DNA from: Aquibium sp. ELW1220
GTDB taxonomy: Bacteria; Pseudomonadota; Alphaproteobacteria; Rhizobiales; Rhizobiaceae
Assembly: GCF_030398385.1 (NCBI RefSeq)
Contig: NZ_JAOAOQ010000024.1
Location: 23,614-87,613, forward strand
DNA length: 64,000 bases
Direction: 5' to 3'
Numbering within the stretch: position 1 is the stretch's first letter; every line of letters starts with the position of its first letter. Positions 50,808-59,609 of the stretch are shown here, in pieces. A model generated the notes under the pieces. It ran no database searches and was not told where the DNA came from. It saw only the letters and a list, made by a program, of their open reading frames with translations. A program made the translations under genes and the position numbers.

Positions 50808-51734
50808 ATGACCGTATCGAACCCGCGGCGCATGCTTCGCCGCGCCGGCGCCGTCTGCTTCACGCTCGGCCTCACTCTGGTGCCGCTGGTGGCACCGGAA
50901 CGCGGCGACACGGCACGCGCCTCGCAGGTCGAAACCATTCCGGCCGAAGCGAAGCGCATCGTGTCGGTCGGCGGGTCGCTGACCGAGATCGTCTATGCGC
51001 TGGGTGCGCAGGACCGGCTGGTCGCGCGCGATTCCACCAGTACCTTCCCCGTCGAAGCCGAGGCGCTGCCGGATGTCGGCTACATGCGGGCGCTGTCGCC
51101 CGAAGGCGTGCTCTCGGTGCAGCCGGACGCGATCCTGCTGCTCGAGGGCAGCGGCCCGCCCGAGGCGGTGGAGGTGCTGCGCAAGGCGAGCGTGCCGATG
51201 GTGTTCGTGCCCGAGCGGTTCGACAGCGAGGGCATCCTGGCAAAGATCCGCGCCGTGGGCGAGGCGCTGGGGCTGGCGGATGAGACGAGGCGCTTCGAGG
51301 CGCAAGTGGCCGCCGATCTCGACGAGACCGCTGCCGCGACCGCCGACATCGCCCAGCGCAAGCGGGTGCTCTTCGTGCTCAGCCTGCAGGGCGGCAAGAT
51401 CCTGGCCTCGGGCGAGGGCACGGCGGCGGCCGGCATCCTGGCGCTCGCGGGCGCCGAGAATGCCGTCGGCGGCTTCACGGGCTATCGCCAGCTGACCGAC
51501 GAAGCCGTGATCGAGGCGCAGCCGGATGCCGTGCTGGTGATGGCGCGCGAAGGCGACCTTGCCATCTCGCGCGACGAACTGATCGCTCATCCGGCGATAG
51601 CAGCGACGCCGGCCGGGCAGAAAAAGGCGGTCGTCGCCATGGACGGGCTGTATCTGCTCGGCTTCGGACCGCGCACGGCCCAGGCCGCGCGCGACCTCGC
51701 GGCCGATCTTTACGGCGACCGTGCCGGCAACTGA
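50808..51734 (+). CDS. hmuT: heme ABC transporter substrate-binding protein
   Basis: Periplasmic heme carrier of 308 residues with an Arg-rich N-region and hydrophobic signal (about 13-32). The class III binding-protein landmarks RIVSVGGSLTEIVYALGAQDRLVARDS (abbreviated: VSVGGSLTEI, YALGA) and VGYMRALSPEGVLS are present; a Tyr in GYMRA is the usual heme ligand region. It passes heme to HmuUV. The hmuU reading frame begins at or just after its stop. Confidence 0.93.
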   Translation: MTVSNPRRMLRRAGAVCFTLGLTLVPLVAPERGDTARASQVETIPAEAKRIVSVGGSLTEIVYALGAQDRLVARDSTSTFPVEAEALPDVGYMRALSPEGVLSVQPDAILLLEGSGPPEAVEVLRKASVPMVFVPERFDSEGILAKIRAVGEALGLADETRRFEAQVAADLDETAAATADIAQRKRVLFVLSLQGGKILASGEGTAAAGILALAGAENAVGGFTGYRQLTDEAVIEAQPDAVLVMAREGDLAISRDELIAHPAIAATPAGQKKAVVAMDGLYLLGFGPRTAQAARDLAADLYGDRAGN

Positions 51735-51744
51735 CGGTGCGGCG

Positions 51745-52833
51745 ATGACAGACCAGGTGATGGACGCGCCGTCGGCCCTGCGCCGCCCCGAGGGCGACCG
51801 CAGCGGTCGCGCCCGGCTGGCGATCCTCCTCTGCGCAGCGATGCTGGTCGTGATCGCGATCGGCAGCCTCGGCTGGGGAGCATCGGACGCGTCCGCCCTC
51901 GGCGTCGTCCTCGACATGGTCACGGGCGGCGCCGACAGCGTGCCTGCCCGCGACCGCATCATCGTCTGGGACATCCGCCTGCCGCGGGTGATCCTCGGCA
52001 TGCTGATCGGCGCGTCGCTCGCCGTTTCGGGTGCCGTCATGCAGGGCCTTTTCCGCAACCCGCTCGCCGATCCCGGCCTCGTCGGCGTCTCCGCCGGAGC
52101 GGGACTGGGCGCGATCGGCATCATCGTGCTCGGCGCGGGCGTGCTTGCGCCGGTGTCCGCTGCCTTCGGCATCTATGCGCTGCCGTTCGCGGCCTTCCTC
52201 GGCGGACTGGCGACGACCCTCATTCTCTATCGCGTCGCGACGCGGCGCGGCCAGACCTCGGTGGCGACCATGCTGCTTGCCGGCATCGCGCTCGGCGCGC
52301 TGGCGGGGGCTGCGTCCGGCCTGCTCGTCTACGTCGCAGACGACCGGCAGCTGCGCGACCTGACCTTCTGGAACCTCGGCTCGCTCGCCGGCGCGACCTG
52401 GACCAAGATCGCCGCGGCGGGTCCGATCATCGCGCTTTCGCTCGTCGCCTCGCCCTTCCTGGCGCGCGGGCTGAACGGGCTCAGCCTCGGCGAGACGACG
52501 GCCCATCACCTCGGTATTCCCGTCCAGCGGCTGAAGAACGTGGCGATCGTCATGGTGGCGGCGGCCGTCGGCGCCTCGGTCGCGGTGTCGGGCGGCATTG
52601 GCTTCGTCGGCATCGTCGTGCCGCATCTGCTCCGGCTCGCCATCGGCCCCGACCACCGCTACCTGCTGCCGGCATCGGCGCTGCTCGGCGCCTGCCTGCT
52701 GCTGGTCGCCGATGCCGTCAGCCGCACCATCGTGGCGCCGGCCGAGTTGCCAATCGGCATCGTGACGGCGGCCGTCGGCGCGCCCTTCTTCCTGTGGATC
52801 CTGCTGCGCCGCCGCGGGATCCTCGACCTGTGA
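51745..52833 (+). CDS. hmuU: heme ABC transporter permease
   Basis: FecCD/BtuC-type permease of 362 residues with about ten membrane helices. Landmarks are RLPRVILGMLIGASLAVSG, the coupling region GLSLGETTAHHLG, and GGIGFVGIVVPHLLRL, followed by DAVSRTI. The ATG is ten bases after hmuT; a GTG at 51721 inside hmuT would add eight residues. It works with HmuV to move heme across the inner membrane. Confidence 0.94.
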   Translation: MTDQVMDAPSALRRPEGDRSGRARLAILLCAAMLVVIAIGSLGWGASDASALGVVLDMVTGGADSVPARDRIIVWDIRLPRVILGMLIGASLAVSGAVMQGLFRNPLADPGLVGVSAGAGLGAIGIIVLGAGVLAPVSAAFGIYALPFAAFLGGLATTLILYRVATRRGQTSVATMLLAGIALGALAGAASGLLVYVADDRQLRDLTFWNLGSLAGATWTKIAAAGPIIALSLVASPFLARGLNGLSLGETTAHHLGIPVQRLKNVAIVMVAAAVGASVAVSGGIGFVGIVVPHLLRLAIGPDHRYLLPASALLGACLLLVADAVSRTIVAPAELPIGIVTAAVGAPFFLWILLRRRGILDL

Positions 52834-52849
52834 TGCCCGGAGACCCATC

Positions 52850-53650
52850 GTGATCGAAGCAACGGACGTGTCGGTCCACATCGGCGCCAAGCGGATCGTG
52901 ACCGGCGCCGACTTCCAGGCCGCGCCCGGCGAGTTCGTGTCGATCGTCGGGCCCAACGGATCGGGGAAGACGACCTTCCTGCGCGCGCTGTCGGGCGACC
53001 TCGGCTACGAGGGGGAGATCGCCATCGGCGGCCGCGACATGAAGCGCATGAAGCCCTGGCAGCTTGCCAGCATCCGCGCCGTGCTGCCGCAGGCGGCGAC
53101 GCTGGCCTTCCCGTTCACGGTGCGCGAGGTGGTGAAGCTCGGCCTGACGGCGGGTCGGTCCGGGGTGCTGCCGGGCGAGGACGAGCGGCTGCCCGAGCGG
53201 GCGCTGGCGAAGGTCGACCTCGAAGGGTTCGCCGGACGACTCTACCAGGAGCTGTCGGGCGGCGAGCAGCAGCGCGTCCAGCTGGCGCGGGTGCTCTGCC
53301 AGGTCTGGGCGCCGGTGCTCGACGGCGCGCCGCGCTACCTGATCCTCGACGAGCCGGTGTCCAGTCTCGACATCAAGCACCAGCTCGTCATCATGAACAT
53401 CGCGCGCGACTTCGCCCGCCGCGGCGGTGGCGCGATCGCCATCCTGCACGACCTCAACCTCGCGGCGATGTATTCCGACCGCATCTACGTCATGCACAGG
53501 GGCCGGATCGCCGCCACCGGCACGCCGACCGACGTGCTGCGCGACGACCTGATCGCGCGGGTGTTCGAATGCGATCTCAGGGTGAATGAGCTGCCGCCGA
53601 GCGGCGTGCCCTACCTGCTGCCGCAATCGGTCGCGCGCACGGCCGGCTGA
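52850..53650 (+). CDS. hmuV: heme ABC transporter ATP-binding protein
   Basis: ATPase of 266 residues for heme import. Walker A is GPNGSGKTT (34-42), the signature LSGGEQQRVQLAR begins at residue 135, and Walker B is YLILDEP. The chosen start is GTG, preceded by GGAG at good spacing; no in-frame ATG fits. It is last in the hemP-hmuSTUV run. Confidence 0.95.
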   Translation: MIEATDVSVHIGAKRIVTGADFQAAPGEFVSIVGPNGSGKTTFLRALSGDLGYEGEIAIGGRDMKRMKPWQLASIRAVLPQAATLAFPFTVREVVKLGLTAGRSGVLPGEDERLPERALAKVDLEGFAGRLYQELSGGEQQRVQLARVLCQVWAPVLDGAPRYLILDEPVSSLDIKHQLVIMNIARDFARRGGGAIAILHDLNLAAMYSDRIYVMHRGRIAATGTPTDVLRDDLIARVFECDLRVNELPPSGVPYLLPQSVARTAG

Positions 53651-53806
53651 GCCGGGAAGCGCACGCCGACAGGAGGTCGTCGGGAAGGGCTGCTGCTCGC
53701 GTCGATCGTTTCGGGCGCCGGCCGGGATTTAAAAAAGTTGCTGCAAAGCCCGGTCCGAGCCGCTAGGGGATGGTTCCAGCGCCGGAAGAGAGGCACGTCA
53801 GTCGTC

Positions 53807-54943
53807 ATGGTCGCTCCAGCAGGAGACACGTCGCGCGGGCCGGGCGTTCCCTCGGCGGCCGACGCGGTTCCGGCGTCTCCGGCCAGCCGGCTTCCCTCGC
53901 TGCTGTCGCGTCTCCCTGCGTTCCGCGCGACCGTCGAGAGGGCAACGACCCGCGAACGCGCGCTGGCCTATGCCTGTTCGCTGGCGATCGTCCTCGTCGC
54001 CATCGTCGCGCGGTTTCTGGTCGATCCCTACCTGCCGCCCGGCTTTCCCTACCTGACCTTCTTTCCCGCCGTGGTGCTCACCGGCTTCTTCTTCGGCATA
54101 TACCCGGCGCTGATGAACACGGCGATCTCGGCGCTGGCCGCCTGGTACTGGTTCATCCTGCCGGCGGAGAGCTTTGCGCTGACGTCGCAGTCGATCACCG
54201 CGCTCTGCTTCTACTTCCTCGTCATCGGCATCGACCTCGGCCTGCTGCAGCTTCTGCTGACCGCCTATGCCGCGCAGGTGCGGGCGCGTGAGGAACTGAC
54301 CCGACACCTGCAGATGCAGCAGCTGGTGTCCACGGAAGTCGATCACCGACTGAAGAACCTGCTGGCGACGATCGGCGGCCTCGTGGCCCTGTCGCAGCGC
54401 CATGCGGCCACACCGCAGCAACTCGGCTCCCAGATACGACAGCGCATCCAGGCGATGGGCCACTCGATCTCCCTGCTGCGCGGTTCGCCGCATGGCGGCA
54501 GCGCCGACATCCGCGAGGTGATGCAGGCGGCGACCGCGCCGCTGGGCGTGACGGAAGGGGAGAGGCTGGTCTTTCGCGGACCCAGGCTGGAACTGAAGGG
54601 CGAGGCCATCGTGCCGCTCAGCCTGATCCTGCACGAACTGGCCACCAATGCGCTGAAGTACGGCGCGTTGTCGGGGGAATCGGGCCGTATCCACATCTCC
54701 TGGCGCCGCCTGGACACGCCCCCGCAGGAACGCGACGCGCTGCCGCCGAAGACGATCGAGTTCGAGTGGCGCGAACAGGGCGGCCCGCCGGTCACCGCCC
54801 CATCGAGCCACGGCTTCGGCACCAATCTGATCCAGCGCATGGCAGGCAGCTTCGGCGGCGGCTCGAGTCTCGCCTACGAGCCGGACGGCCTCGTCGTTCG
54901 CATCGAGATGGATGCGCGGGGCATCCTGGCGGGCGGGGAGTAG
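53807..54943 (+). CDS. membrane sensor histidine kinase (DUF4118/HisKA_2)
   Basis: A 378-residue kinase. A DUF4118-like sensor of about four membrane helices (about 65-160, with PYLTFFPAVVLTGFFFG) leads through a short helix to the dimerisation domain, where His180 in VDHRLKNLLATIGGL is the expected phosphoacceptor. The ATPase N-box LILHELATNALKYGALS and a late FGTNLIQRM follow. The start is uncertain: an ATG is chosen, and a TTG 69 bases earlier is possible. It is an orphan with no response regulator, and the second HWE/HisKA_2-type kinase in this window. Confidence 0.85.
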   Translation: MVAPAGDTSRGPGVPSAADAVPASPASRLPSLLSRLPAFRATVERATTRERALAYACSLAIVLVAIVARFLVDPYLPPGFPYLTFFPAVVLTGFFFGIYPALMNTAISALAAWYWFILPAESFALTSQSITALCFYFLVIGIDLGLLQLLLTAYAAQVRAREELTRHLQMQQLVSTEVDHRLKNLLATIGGLVALSQRHAATPQQLGSQIRQRIQAMGHSISLLRGSPHGGSADIREVMQAATAPLGVTEGERLVFRGPRLELKGEAIVPLSLILHELATNALKYGALSGESGRIHISWRRLDTPPQERDALPPKTIEFEWREQGGPPVTAPSSHGFGTNLIQRMAGSFGGGSSLAYEPDGLVVRIEMDARGILAGGE

Positions 54944-55088
54944 ATCCACCTCGCTTCGGAGACGGCGTTGGCCAGCCGGGTCGCCCCGCGCCCGCCCGGG
55001 CGTTGCGGGACCAAAGGCCGTCCGGGTGGACAGGACCCGCCGGAGGCGGCAAAGATGCGCCGGACCCGAGCCCCGGACAGAAAGCTGC

Positions 55089-55649
55089 ATGCCCGACCAG
55101 ACCCTTACCGATCGCCGCGACCGCGCCGCCAGGGGCGCTTCGAGGCGTTCCGGCCGCGCGCGGCGGGCTGGTGCCGCCATCGCGGTTCTCATCGGTGGCG
55201 CAGGGCCGGGGCTTGCCGCCTGTCCGCAGGAACTTGCCGTCTATACGGACCGCGACAAGGCTGCCTCCATCGAGTTCAGGCCCGTGGCGCCCGACGAGGC
55301 CATCTATACCGGGGAATTCCGCGTGCTCTTCTCCCAGAACGGGATCGTCGCCGACGGCATCGTGATGTGGACCGACGGTGTGCCGCGGCCGACGGGGATC
55401 GTCATGCACGACTGCCCCGAAGGCGACGTGACGGGCGCGGAACTCGCCGCCTGCACGATCTGGCAGGGCGTGATCTACGCCATCGACGCGGCGGGCGAGG
55501 TCGGCCTGCTGCCGCGGGAGGGGCCGGCGGCCGAGAGGCTGCTGCTGCCGGATTTCGGGCCTTCGGTGCGCCATTCCGCGCTCTACGGGGCGGACGGGAT
55601 CAGCATCGTGCCCTGGGACGTCTTCGAGATCAGCGGGTGCCAGGAATGA
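55089..55649 (+). CDS. hypothetical exported protein coupled to an SDR gene
   Basis: A 186-residue protein with an Arg-rich N-region and a hydrophobic signal (about 28-45) ending before CPQELAVYTD. The mature domain looks mostly beta, with three or four Cys. I do not recognise a family. Its TGA stop overlaps the ATG of the following SDR (ATGA), so the two are co-translated even though one is exported and the other cytoplasmic. Start chosen at the ATG nearest the signal peptide. Confidence 0.7.
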   Translation: MPDQTLTDRRDRAARGASRRSGRARRAGAAIAVLIGGAGPGLAACPQELAVYTDRDKAASIEFRPVAPDEAIYTGEFRVLFSQNGIVADGIVMWTDGVPRPTGIVMHDCPEGDVTGAELAACTIWQGVIYAIDAAGEVGLLPREGPAAERLLLPDFGPSVRHSALYGADGISIVPWDVFEISGCQE

Positions 55650-56401
55650 CGGACGGAAAACAGAACCTCCTGATCACCGGGGGCGGGCGCGGCATCGGCG
55701 CGGCGGTGGCCCGCCATGCGGCGCAGCGCGGCTGGCGGGTGGCGATCAACTATGCGCGGGATTCGCAGTCCGCCGACGCGCTGGTGCGGGAGATCGAGGC
55801 CGGCGGCGGCGAGGCTTTCGCCGTGCGTGGCGACGTCGGATCCGAGGACGAGGTGCTGACCCTGTTCGAGGCCGTGGACGCCCGCTTCGGCCAGCTGCAC
55901 GGACTGGTCAACAGCGCCGGCATCGTGGCGCCAAGGGCGCGGCTGGACGAGATGGACTTTTCCCGGCTGGAGCGCATGATGCGTGTCAACGTCGTCGGCA
56001 CGATGCTGTGCGCCCGCGAGGCGGTGAAGCGGATGTCGACGCGCCATGGCGGCGGCGGCGGGGCGATCGTCAACCTGTCGTCGGTGGCCGCGGCGCTGGG
56101 CAGTCCCTCGGAATATGTCGACTACGCCACGTCAAAGGGCGCGGTCGACACCTTCACTATCGGGCTGGCGCGCGAACTCGCGGAGGAGGGCATCCGCGTC
56201 AACGCGGTTCGACCCGGGATCATCGCGACCGAAATCCATGCATCGGGCGGGCAGCCGGACCGCATCGAGCGCATGAAAGGCTTCGTGCCGATGAAGCGGG
56301 AGGGCAGCCCTGACGAGATTGCATGGCCCATACTCTGGCTTTTGTCACGCGAAGCGTCCTATACGACGGGCGCAATTCTGGATGTCGGCGGCGGACGCTG
56401 A
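55646..56401 (+). CDS. SDR family oxidoreductase
   Basis: Short-chain dehydrogenase of 251 residues with cofactor motif TGGGRGIG, NSAG, catalytic Ser in VNLSSVAA, and YATSK active site. Asn-Tyr-Ala-Arg (INYARDS) after beta-2 suggests NADP preference. It lies 24 bases upstream of lpdA. In many rhizobia an SDR sits between the 2-oxoglutarate dehydrogenase genes and lpdA; here that SDR-lpdA pair is kept without sucAB in view. Confidence 0.92.
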   Translation: MTDGKQNLLITGGGRGIGAAVARHAAQRGWRVAINYARDSQSADALVREIEAGGGEAFAVRGDVGSEDEVLTLFEAVDARFGQLHGLVNSAGIVAPRARLDEMDFSRLERMMRVNVVGTMLCAREAVKRMSTRHGGGGGAIVNLSSVAAALGSPSEYVDYATSKGAVDTFTIGLARELAEEGIRVNAVRPGIIATEIHASGGQPDRIERMKGFVPMKREGSPDEIAWPILWLLSREASYTTGAILDVGGGR

Positions 56402-56425
56402 ACGCGCGAACGAAAGGGTTTTCTC

Positions 56426-57832
56426 ATGGCATATGATGTGGTTGTCATCGGAGGCGGGCCGGGCGGCTACGTCTGCGCCATCAAGGCCGCGCAGCTCGGC
56501 CTGAAGACCGCGGTGGTGGAGAAGCGGCCGACCTTCGGCGGCACCTGCGTCAACGTCGGCTGCATCCCCTCCAAGGCCCTGCTGCACGCGACCGAACTCT
56601 ATGCCGAGGCCAGCCACGGCTTCGACGAGCTCGGCTTCACCGCGGGCAAGCCCGTGCTCGACCTGCCGAAGATGATGGCGCACAAGCAGAACACGGTGGA
56701 CCAGAACACCAAGGGCATCGAGTTCCTGTTCAAGAAGAACAAGATCGACGGCATCCGCGGCACCGGCCGCATCGTCGGCGCCGGCAAGGTGGCCGTGACG
56801 GCGGAAGACGGCAGCGTCTCCGAGATCGAGACGAAGAACATCGTGATCGCCACCGGATCCGACGTCGCCGGCATCCCGGGCGTCAGCCTGGAGATGGACG
56901 AGAAGGTGATCGTCTCGTCGACCGGGGCCCTGGAGCTCGACGCGGTGCCCGGCCATCTCGTCGTCGTCGGCGGCGGGGTGATCGGGCTCGAACTCGGATC
57001 GGTCTGGGCGCGGCTGGGGGCCAAGGTGACGGTGGTCGAGTATCTCGACACGATCCTCGGCGGCATGGACGGCGAGGTTGCCAAGCAGTTCCAGCGCATT
57101 CTCGGCAAGCAGGGGATCGCGTTCAAGCTCGGCGCCAAGGTGACCGGCGTTGCGAAGAGCGAGGCGGGCGCGACGGTGACGTTCGAGCCCGTGAAGGGCG
57201 GCGAGGCCGAGACGATCGCAGCCGACGTCGTGCTGGTGGCCACCGGCCGAAAGCCCTTCACCGAAAGCCTCGGCTGCGAGGAGGCGGGCGTTGCGCTCGA
57301 CGAGCGCGGCCGGGTCAAGACGGACGGCCACTTCAAGACGACGCTCGACGGCGTCTATGCCATCGGCGACGTGATCGTCGGGCCGATGCTGGCGCACAAG
57401 GCCGAAGACGAAGGCGTCGCGGTGGCCGAGATCATCGCCGGCCAGGCCGGACACGTGAACCACGACGTCATTCCGGGTGTGGTCTACACCAGCCCCGAGA
57501 TCGCCTCGATCGGCAAGACGGAGGAAGAGCTGAAGAAGGCCGGGGTGGAGTACAAGGCCGGGAAGTTCCCCTTCTCGGCGAATGGACGCGCCCGCGCGAT
57601 GCTGAAGACCGAAGGGTTCGTGAAGATCCTCGCGGACAAGACGACGGACCGGGTGCTCGGCGTGCACATCATCGGCCACGGCGCAGGCGATCTGATCCAC
57701 GAGGCTGCGGTGCTGATGGAGTTCGGCGGGTCGTCCGAAGACCTCGCGCGCACCTGCCATGCCCATCCGACCATGTCGGAGACGGTGAAGGAGGCGGCGC
57801 TGGCCACCTTCTTCAAGCCGATCCACATCTGA
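56426..57832 (+). CDS. lpdA: dihydrolipoyl dehydrogenase
   Basis: E3 subunit of 2-oxoacid dehydrogenase complexes, 468 residues. FAD motif [10 protein letters not shown], redox disulfide Cys41-Cys46 in [16 protein letters not shown] motif [12 protein letters not shown], and the C-terminal active-site HAHPTMSE are all present. It reoxidises lipoamide with NAD+. AAAGGG precedes the ATG, and a strong terminator follows the stop. No E1/E2 genes are in the window; it follows an SDR. Confidence 0.97.
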   Translation: MAYDVVVIGGGPGGYVCAIKAAQLGLKTAVVEKRPTFGGTCVNVGCIPSKALLHATELYAEASHGFDELGFTAGKPVLDLPKMMAHKQNTVDQNTKGIEFLFKKNKIDGIRGTGRIVGAGKVAVTAEDGSVSEIETKNIVIATGSDVAGIPGVSLEMDEKVIVSSTGALELDAVPGHLVVVGGGVIGLELGSVWARLGAKVTVVEYLDTILGGMDGEVAKQFQRILGKQGIAFKLGAKVTGVAKSEAGATVTFEPVKGGEAETIAADVVLVATGRKPFTESLGCEEAGVALDERGRVKTDGHFKTTLDGVYAIGDVIVGPMLAHKAEDEGVAVAEIIAGQAGHVNHDVIPGVVYTSPEIASIGKTEEELKKAGVEYKAGKFPFSANGRARAMLKTEGFVKILADKTTDRVLGVHIIGHGAGDLIHEAAVLMEFGGSSEDLARTCHAHPTMSETVKEAALATFFKPIHI

Positions 57833-57854
57833 ACGGACGATCGACGCCCGTATG

Positions 57855-57896
57855 CGAAAGGCCCCGGCGCGCATGCACCGGGGCCTTTCGTTTGTT
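57855..57896 (+). terminator. rho-independent terminator of lpdA
   Basis: Perfect 13-bp stem CGAAAGGCCCCGG / CCGGGGCCTTTCG (57855-57867, 57878-57890) with a 10-nt loop, then TTTGTT, 22 bases after the lpdA stop. The opposite strand has no comparable T-run, so it serves lpdA. Confidence 0.9.
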
Positions 57897-57914
57897 GCGG
57901 ATCGAGGGCCGCGA

Positions 57915-58370
57915 CTACTGCGCGGGCTGGACCGGCTCAGCCGGATCGGCCGGCTGGATCGGCGGCAGCGTCTCGTTCGCCGCCAGCGGGCTGGCGGTCG
58001 CCGGCGCATCGGGCGTGATCGAGGCGGTGGGAGCGTTGTCGGTCCCGAGCGGCTGCGTCACCCCGGGCGTGGTGACCGCGGCCTCGTTGTTGTCGGCGCC
58101 GCCCATGAAGCTGAAGGCGATGACTGCCAGGAGGACGATGGCCACCGCGAGCGTCGCTCCTGCGAGCCCGCGCGGGGCGGAAGACGCCTTCGGATAATCG
58201 CGCGGCTGGACGTAGGCCGGGTTGTCGCGGATCGCCGGGTCGTCATAGGCCAGCGGATCGTCGTAATCTCGATCGATCGCGCCGGGCACGACCGAATCGA
58301 CGAGCCGTCCGGCGCTGCGGGGGTCAGGATCGCGGGGGTCGCGGGGATCTCGGTTGCCGGGATAAGCCAT
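57915..58370 (-). CDS. hypothetical single-pass membrane protein
   Basis: A 151-residue protein with an Asp/Pro/Arg/Tyr-rich cytoplasmic N-terminus (repeated DPRDPRDP, DYDDP), one transmembrane helix (about 68-90, LAGATLAVAIVLLAVIAFSFM), and a Pro/Ala/Thr-rich periplasmic tail. AGGAGG precedes the ATG. No catalytic motif. The type is common and unnamed in Rhizobiales; a stress or envelope role is guesswork. Confidence 0.8.
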   Translation of the reverse strand: MAYPGNRDPRDPRDPDPRSAGRLVDSVVPGAIDRDYDDPLAYDDPAIRDNPAYVQPRDYPKASSAPRGLAGATLAVAIVLLAVIAFSFMGGADNNEAAVTTPGVTQPLGTDNAPTASITPDAPATASPLAANETLPPIQPADPAEPVQPAQ

Positions 58371-58481
58371 TGCACATCCTCCTGTGATTCCGTTTCGCAG
58401 GGACAACGGAGCCGGGAGGTGCCAGTTGCATCACGAAGCAATACAACCGACGGCAGGCGCGTGACAGACGCAGGCGGCGGG

Positions 58482-59540
58482 TCAGCCGGCCGGGGTGACG
58501 GTGTAGCCCGCCTTCCGCAGCATCTCCACCAGCCCTCGCTCGCCTGGAAGATGCAGGGCGCCGACGGCGATGAAGGCGCTTCCGGCGTCGAGCAGGGGAA
58601 TTGCCCTGTCACGCATGGTCGCATTGCGCGTGTCGATCATCACGGTCTCGAAGGCTGCGTAGGCATCCGCATCGCCTTCCGGAAGCACCGCGCGAAACAG
58701 CGGCCAGATCATGCCGACGTTCTCGCGCTCGTAGAGAACGATCATGGTCTCGAAGATGTCCCGGATGCGGTCGCCGAGGTCGAGCGTGGCGATCAGACCG
58801 TCGATGTGCATGTCGAGCGGCAGCGAGGCCATCGCGTCGAGCTGGCCGATCATGGTCTCCAGGCCTTCGACCGGCTTCCCGTCGGCCTTCGCGTCCTCAG
58901 CGAGCTTGACGTCGAGGATCGGCAGGCCGGCCGCCTTGCGCGCCGTCTCGCAGGCCGGGATCGACAGCGTCGCGGCCAGCATCCAAGGTTTCATCCTGGC
59001 GACGCTGGCGGGCGGGATGCCGCGCGCCGACAGGGCGTCCTCGATGATCTTCGCCTTTTCCGGCGGCAGGCCGGAGGTGAGCGTGGTGCCATCCGTGTAC
59101 ATCATCAGGTCGGGCCGCTCGATCATCGCGGCCATCATCTTCGACTGGTCGAGGATGTCCGTGGTCTCGATGACGACGGTGCCGGCGCTTTCGTAGGCGG
59201 TGCGGGCCGCCTCGGTCAGGTCGGTCACCCGCGGGTCGGTCAGGTGCATGGTGCCGAACAGCCAGGAGGGCTCGACGCCGGGCTTCTCCACCTTCCACAG
59301 CAGGCCGGCGCCGTTGGGAACCGCCGCCGCTTCCGCCTGCAGTCTTGCGTAGGTGTCCGGCTGCCCGGTTTCGATCTGCGCGAGGAGGTCGCGCCCCGTG
59401 CAGGCGGCCACCTCGGCGCGGGCCTGGGAGACGAGCAGCAGCGTGGCGAGGAAGCCCAGCGCAAACAGCACGTTTGCGGCCGCAAGCAGGCGCAGGGCGA
59501 GACCGGAGAAGCTGCGAGGAGCGAAGATGCGTCGTGTCAT
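58482..59540 (-). CDS. TraB/GumN family protein
   Basis: A 352-residue exported protein with a signal/anchor segment (about 15-40) and a TraB/GumN domain. The paired family motifs are the N-terminal SWLFGTMHL and the C-terminal VAVGAL-like FIAVGALHLPGERGLV, in which Gly-x-x-His-Leu contributes metal-binding His. The Tiki/TraB fold includes metalloproteases; the target here is unknown. Start chosen at the ATG giving a typical signal peptide. Confidence 0.9.
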   Translation of the reverse strand: MTRRIFAPRSFSGLALRLLAAANVLFALGFLATLLLVSQARAEVAACTGRDLLAQIETGQPDTYARLQAEAAAVPNGAGLLWKVEKPGVEPSWLFGTMHLTDPRVTDLTEAARTAYESAGTVVIETTDILDQSKMMAAMIERPDLMMYTDGTTLTSGLPPEKAKIIEDALSARGIPPASVARMKPWMLAATLSIPACETARKAAGLPILDVKLAEDAKADGKPVEGLETMIGQLDAMASLPLDMHIDGLIATLDLGDRIRDIFETMIVLYERENVGMIWPLFRAVLPEGDADAYAAFETVMIDTRNATMRDRAIPLLDAGSAFIAVGALHLPGERGLVEMLRKAGYTVTPAG

Positions 59541-59609
59541 GACGCCAGCCATAGCGCAACAAGACGGCCAAACCGTTAAGCCGAAACGGCAATTCGACGG
59601 CATCTGCAT

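Noticed and set aside
53651..53806. EcfG-type (GGAAC-N16-17-CGTT) stress promoter before the membrane kinase
   Set aside because: The nearest match, GGAAG...CGTT, has a 19-base spacer and a changed -35 base.
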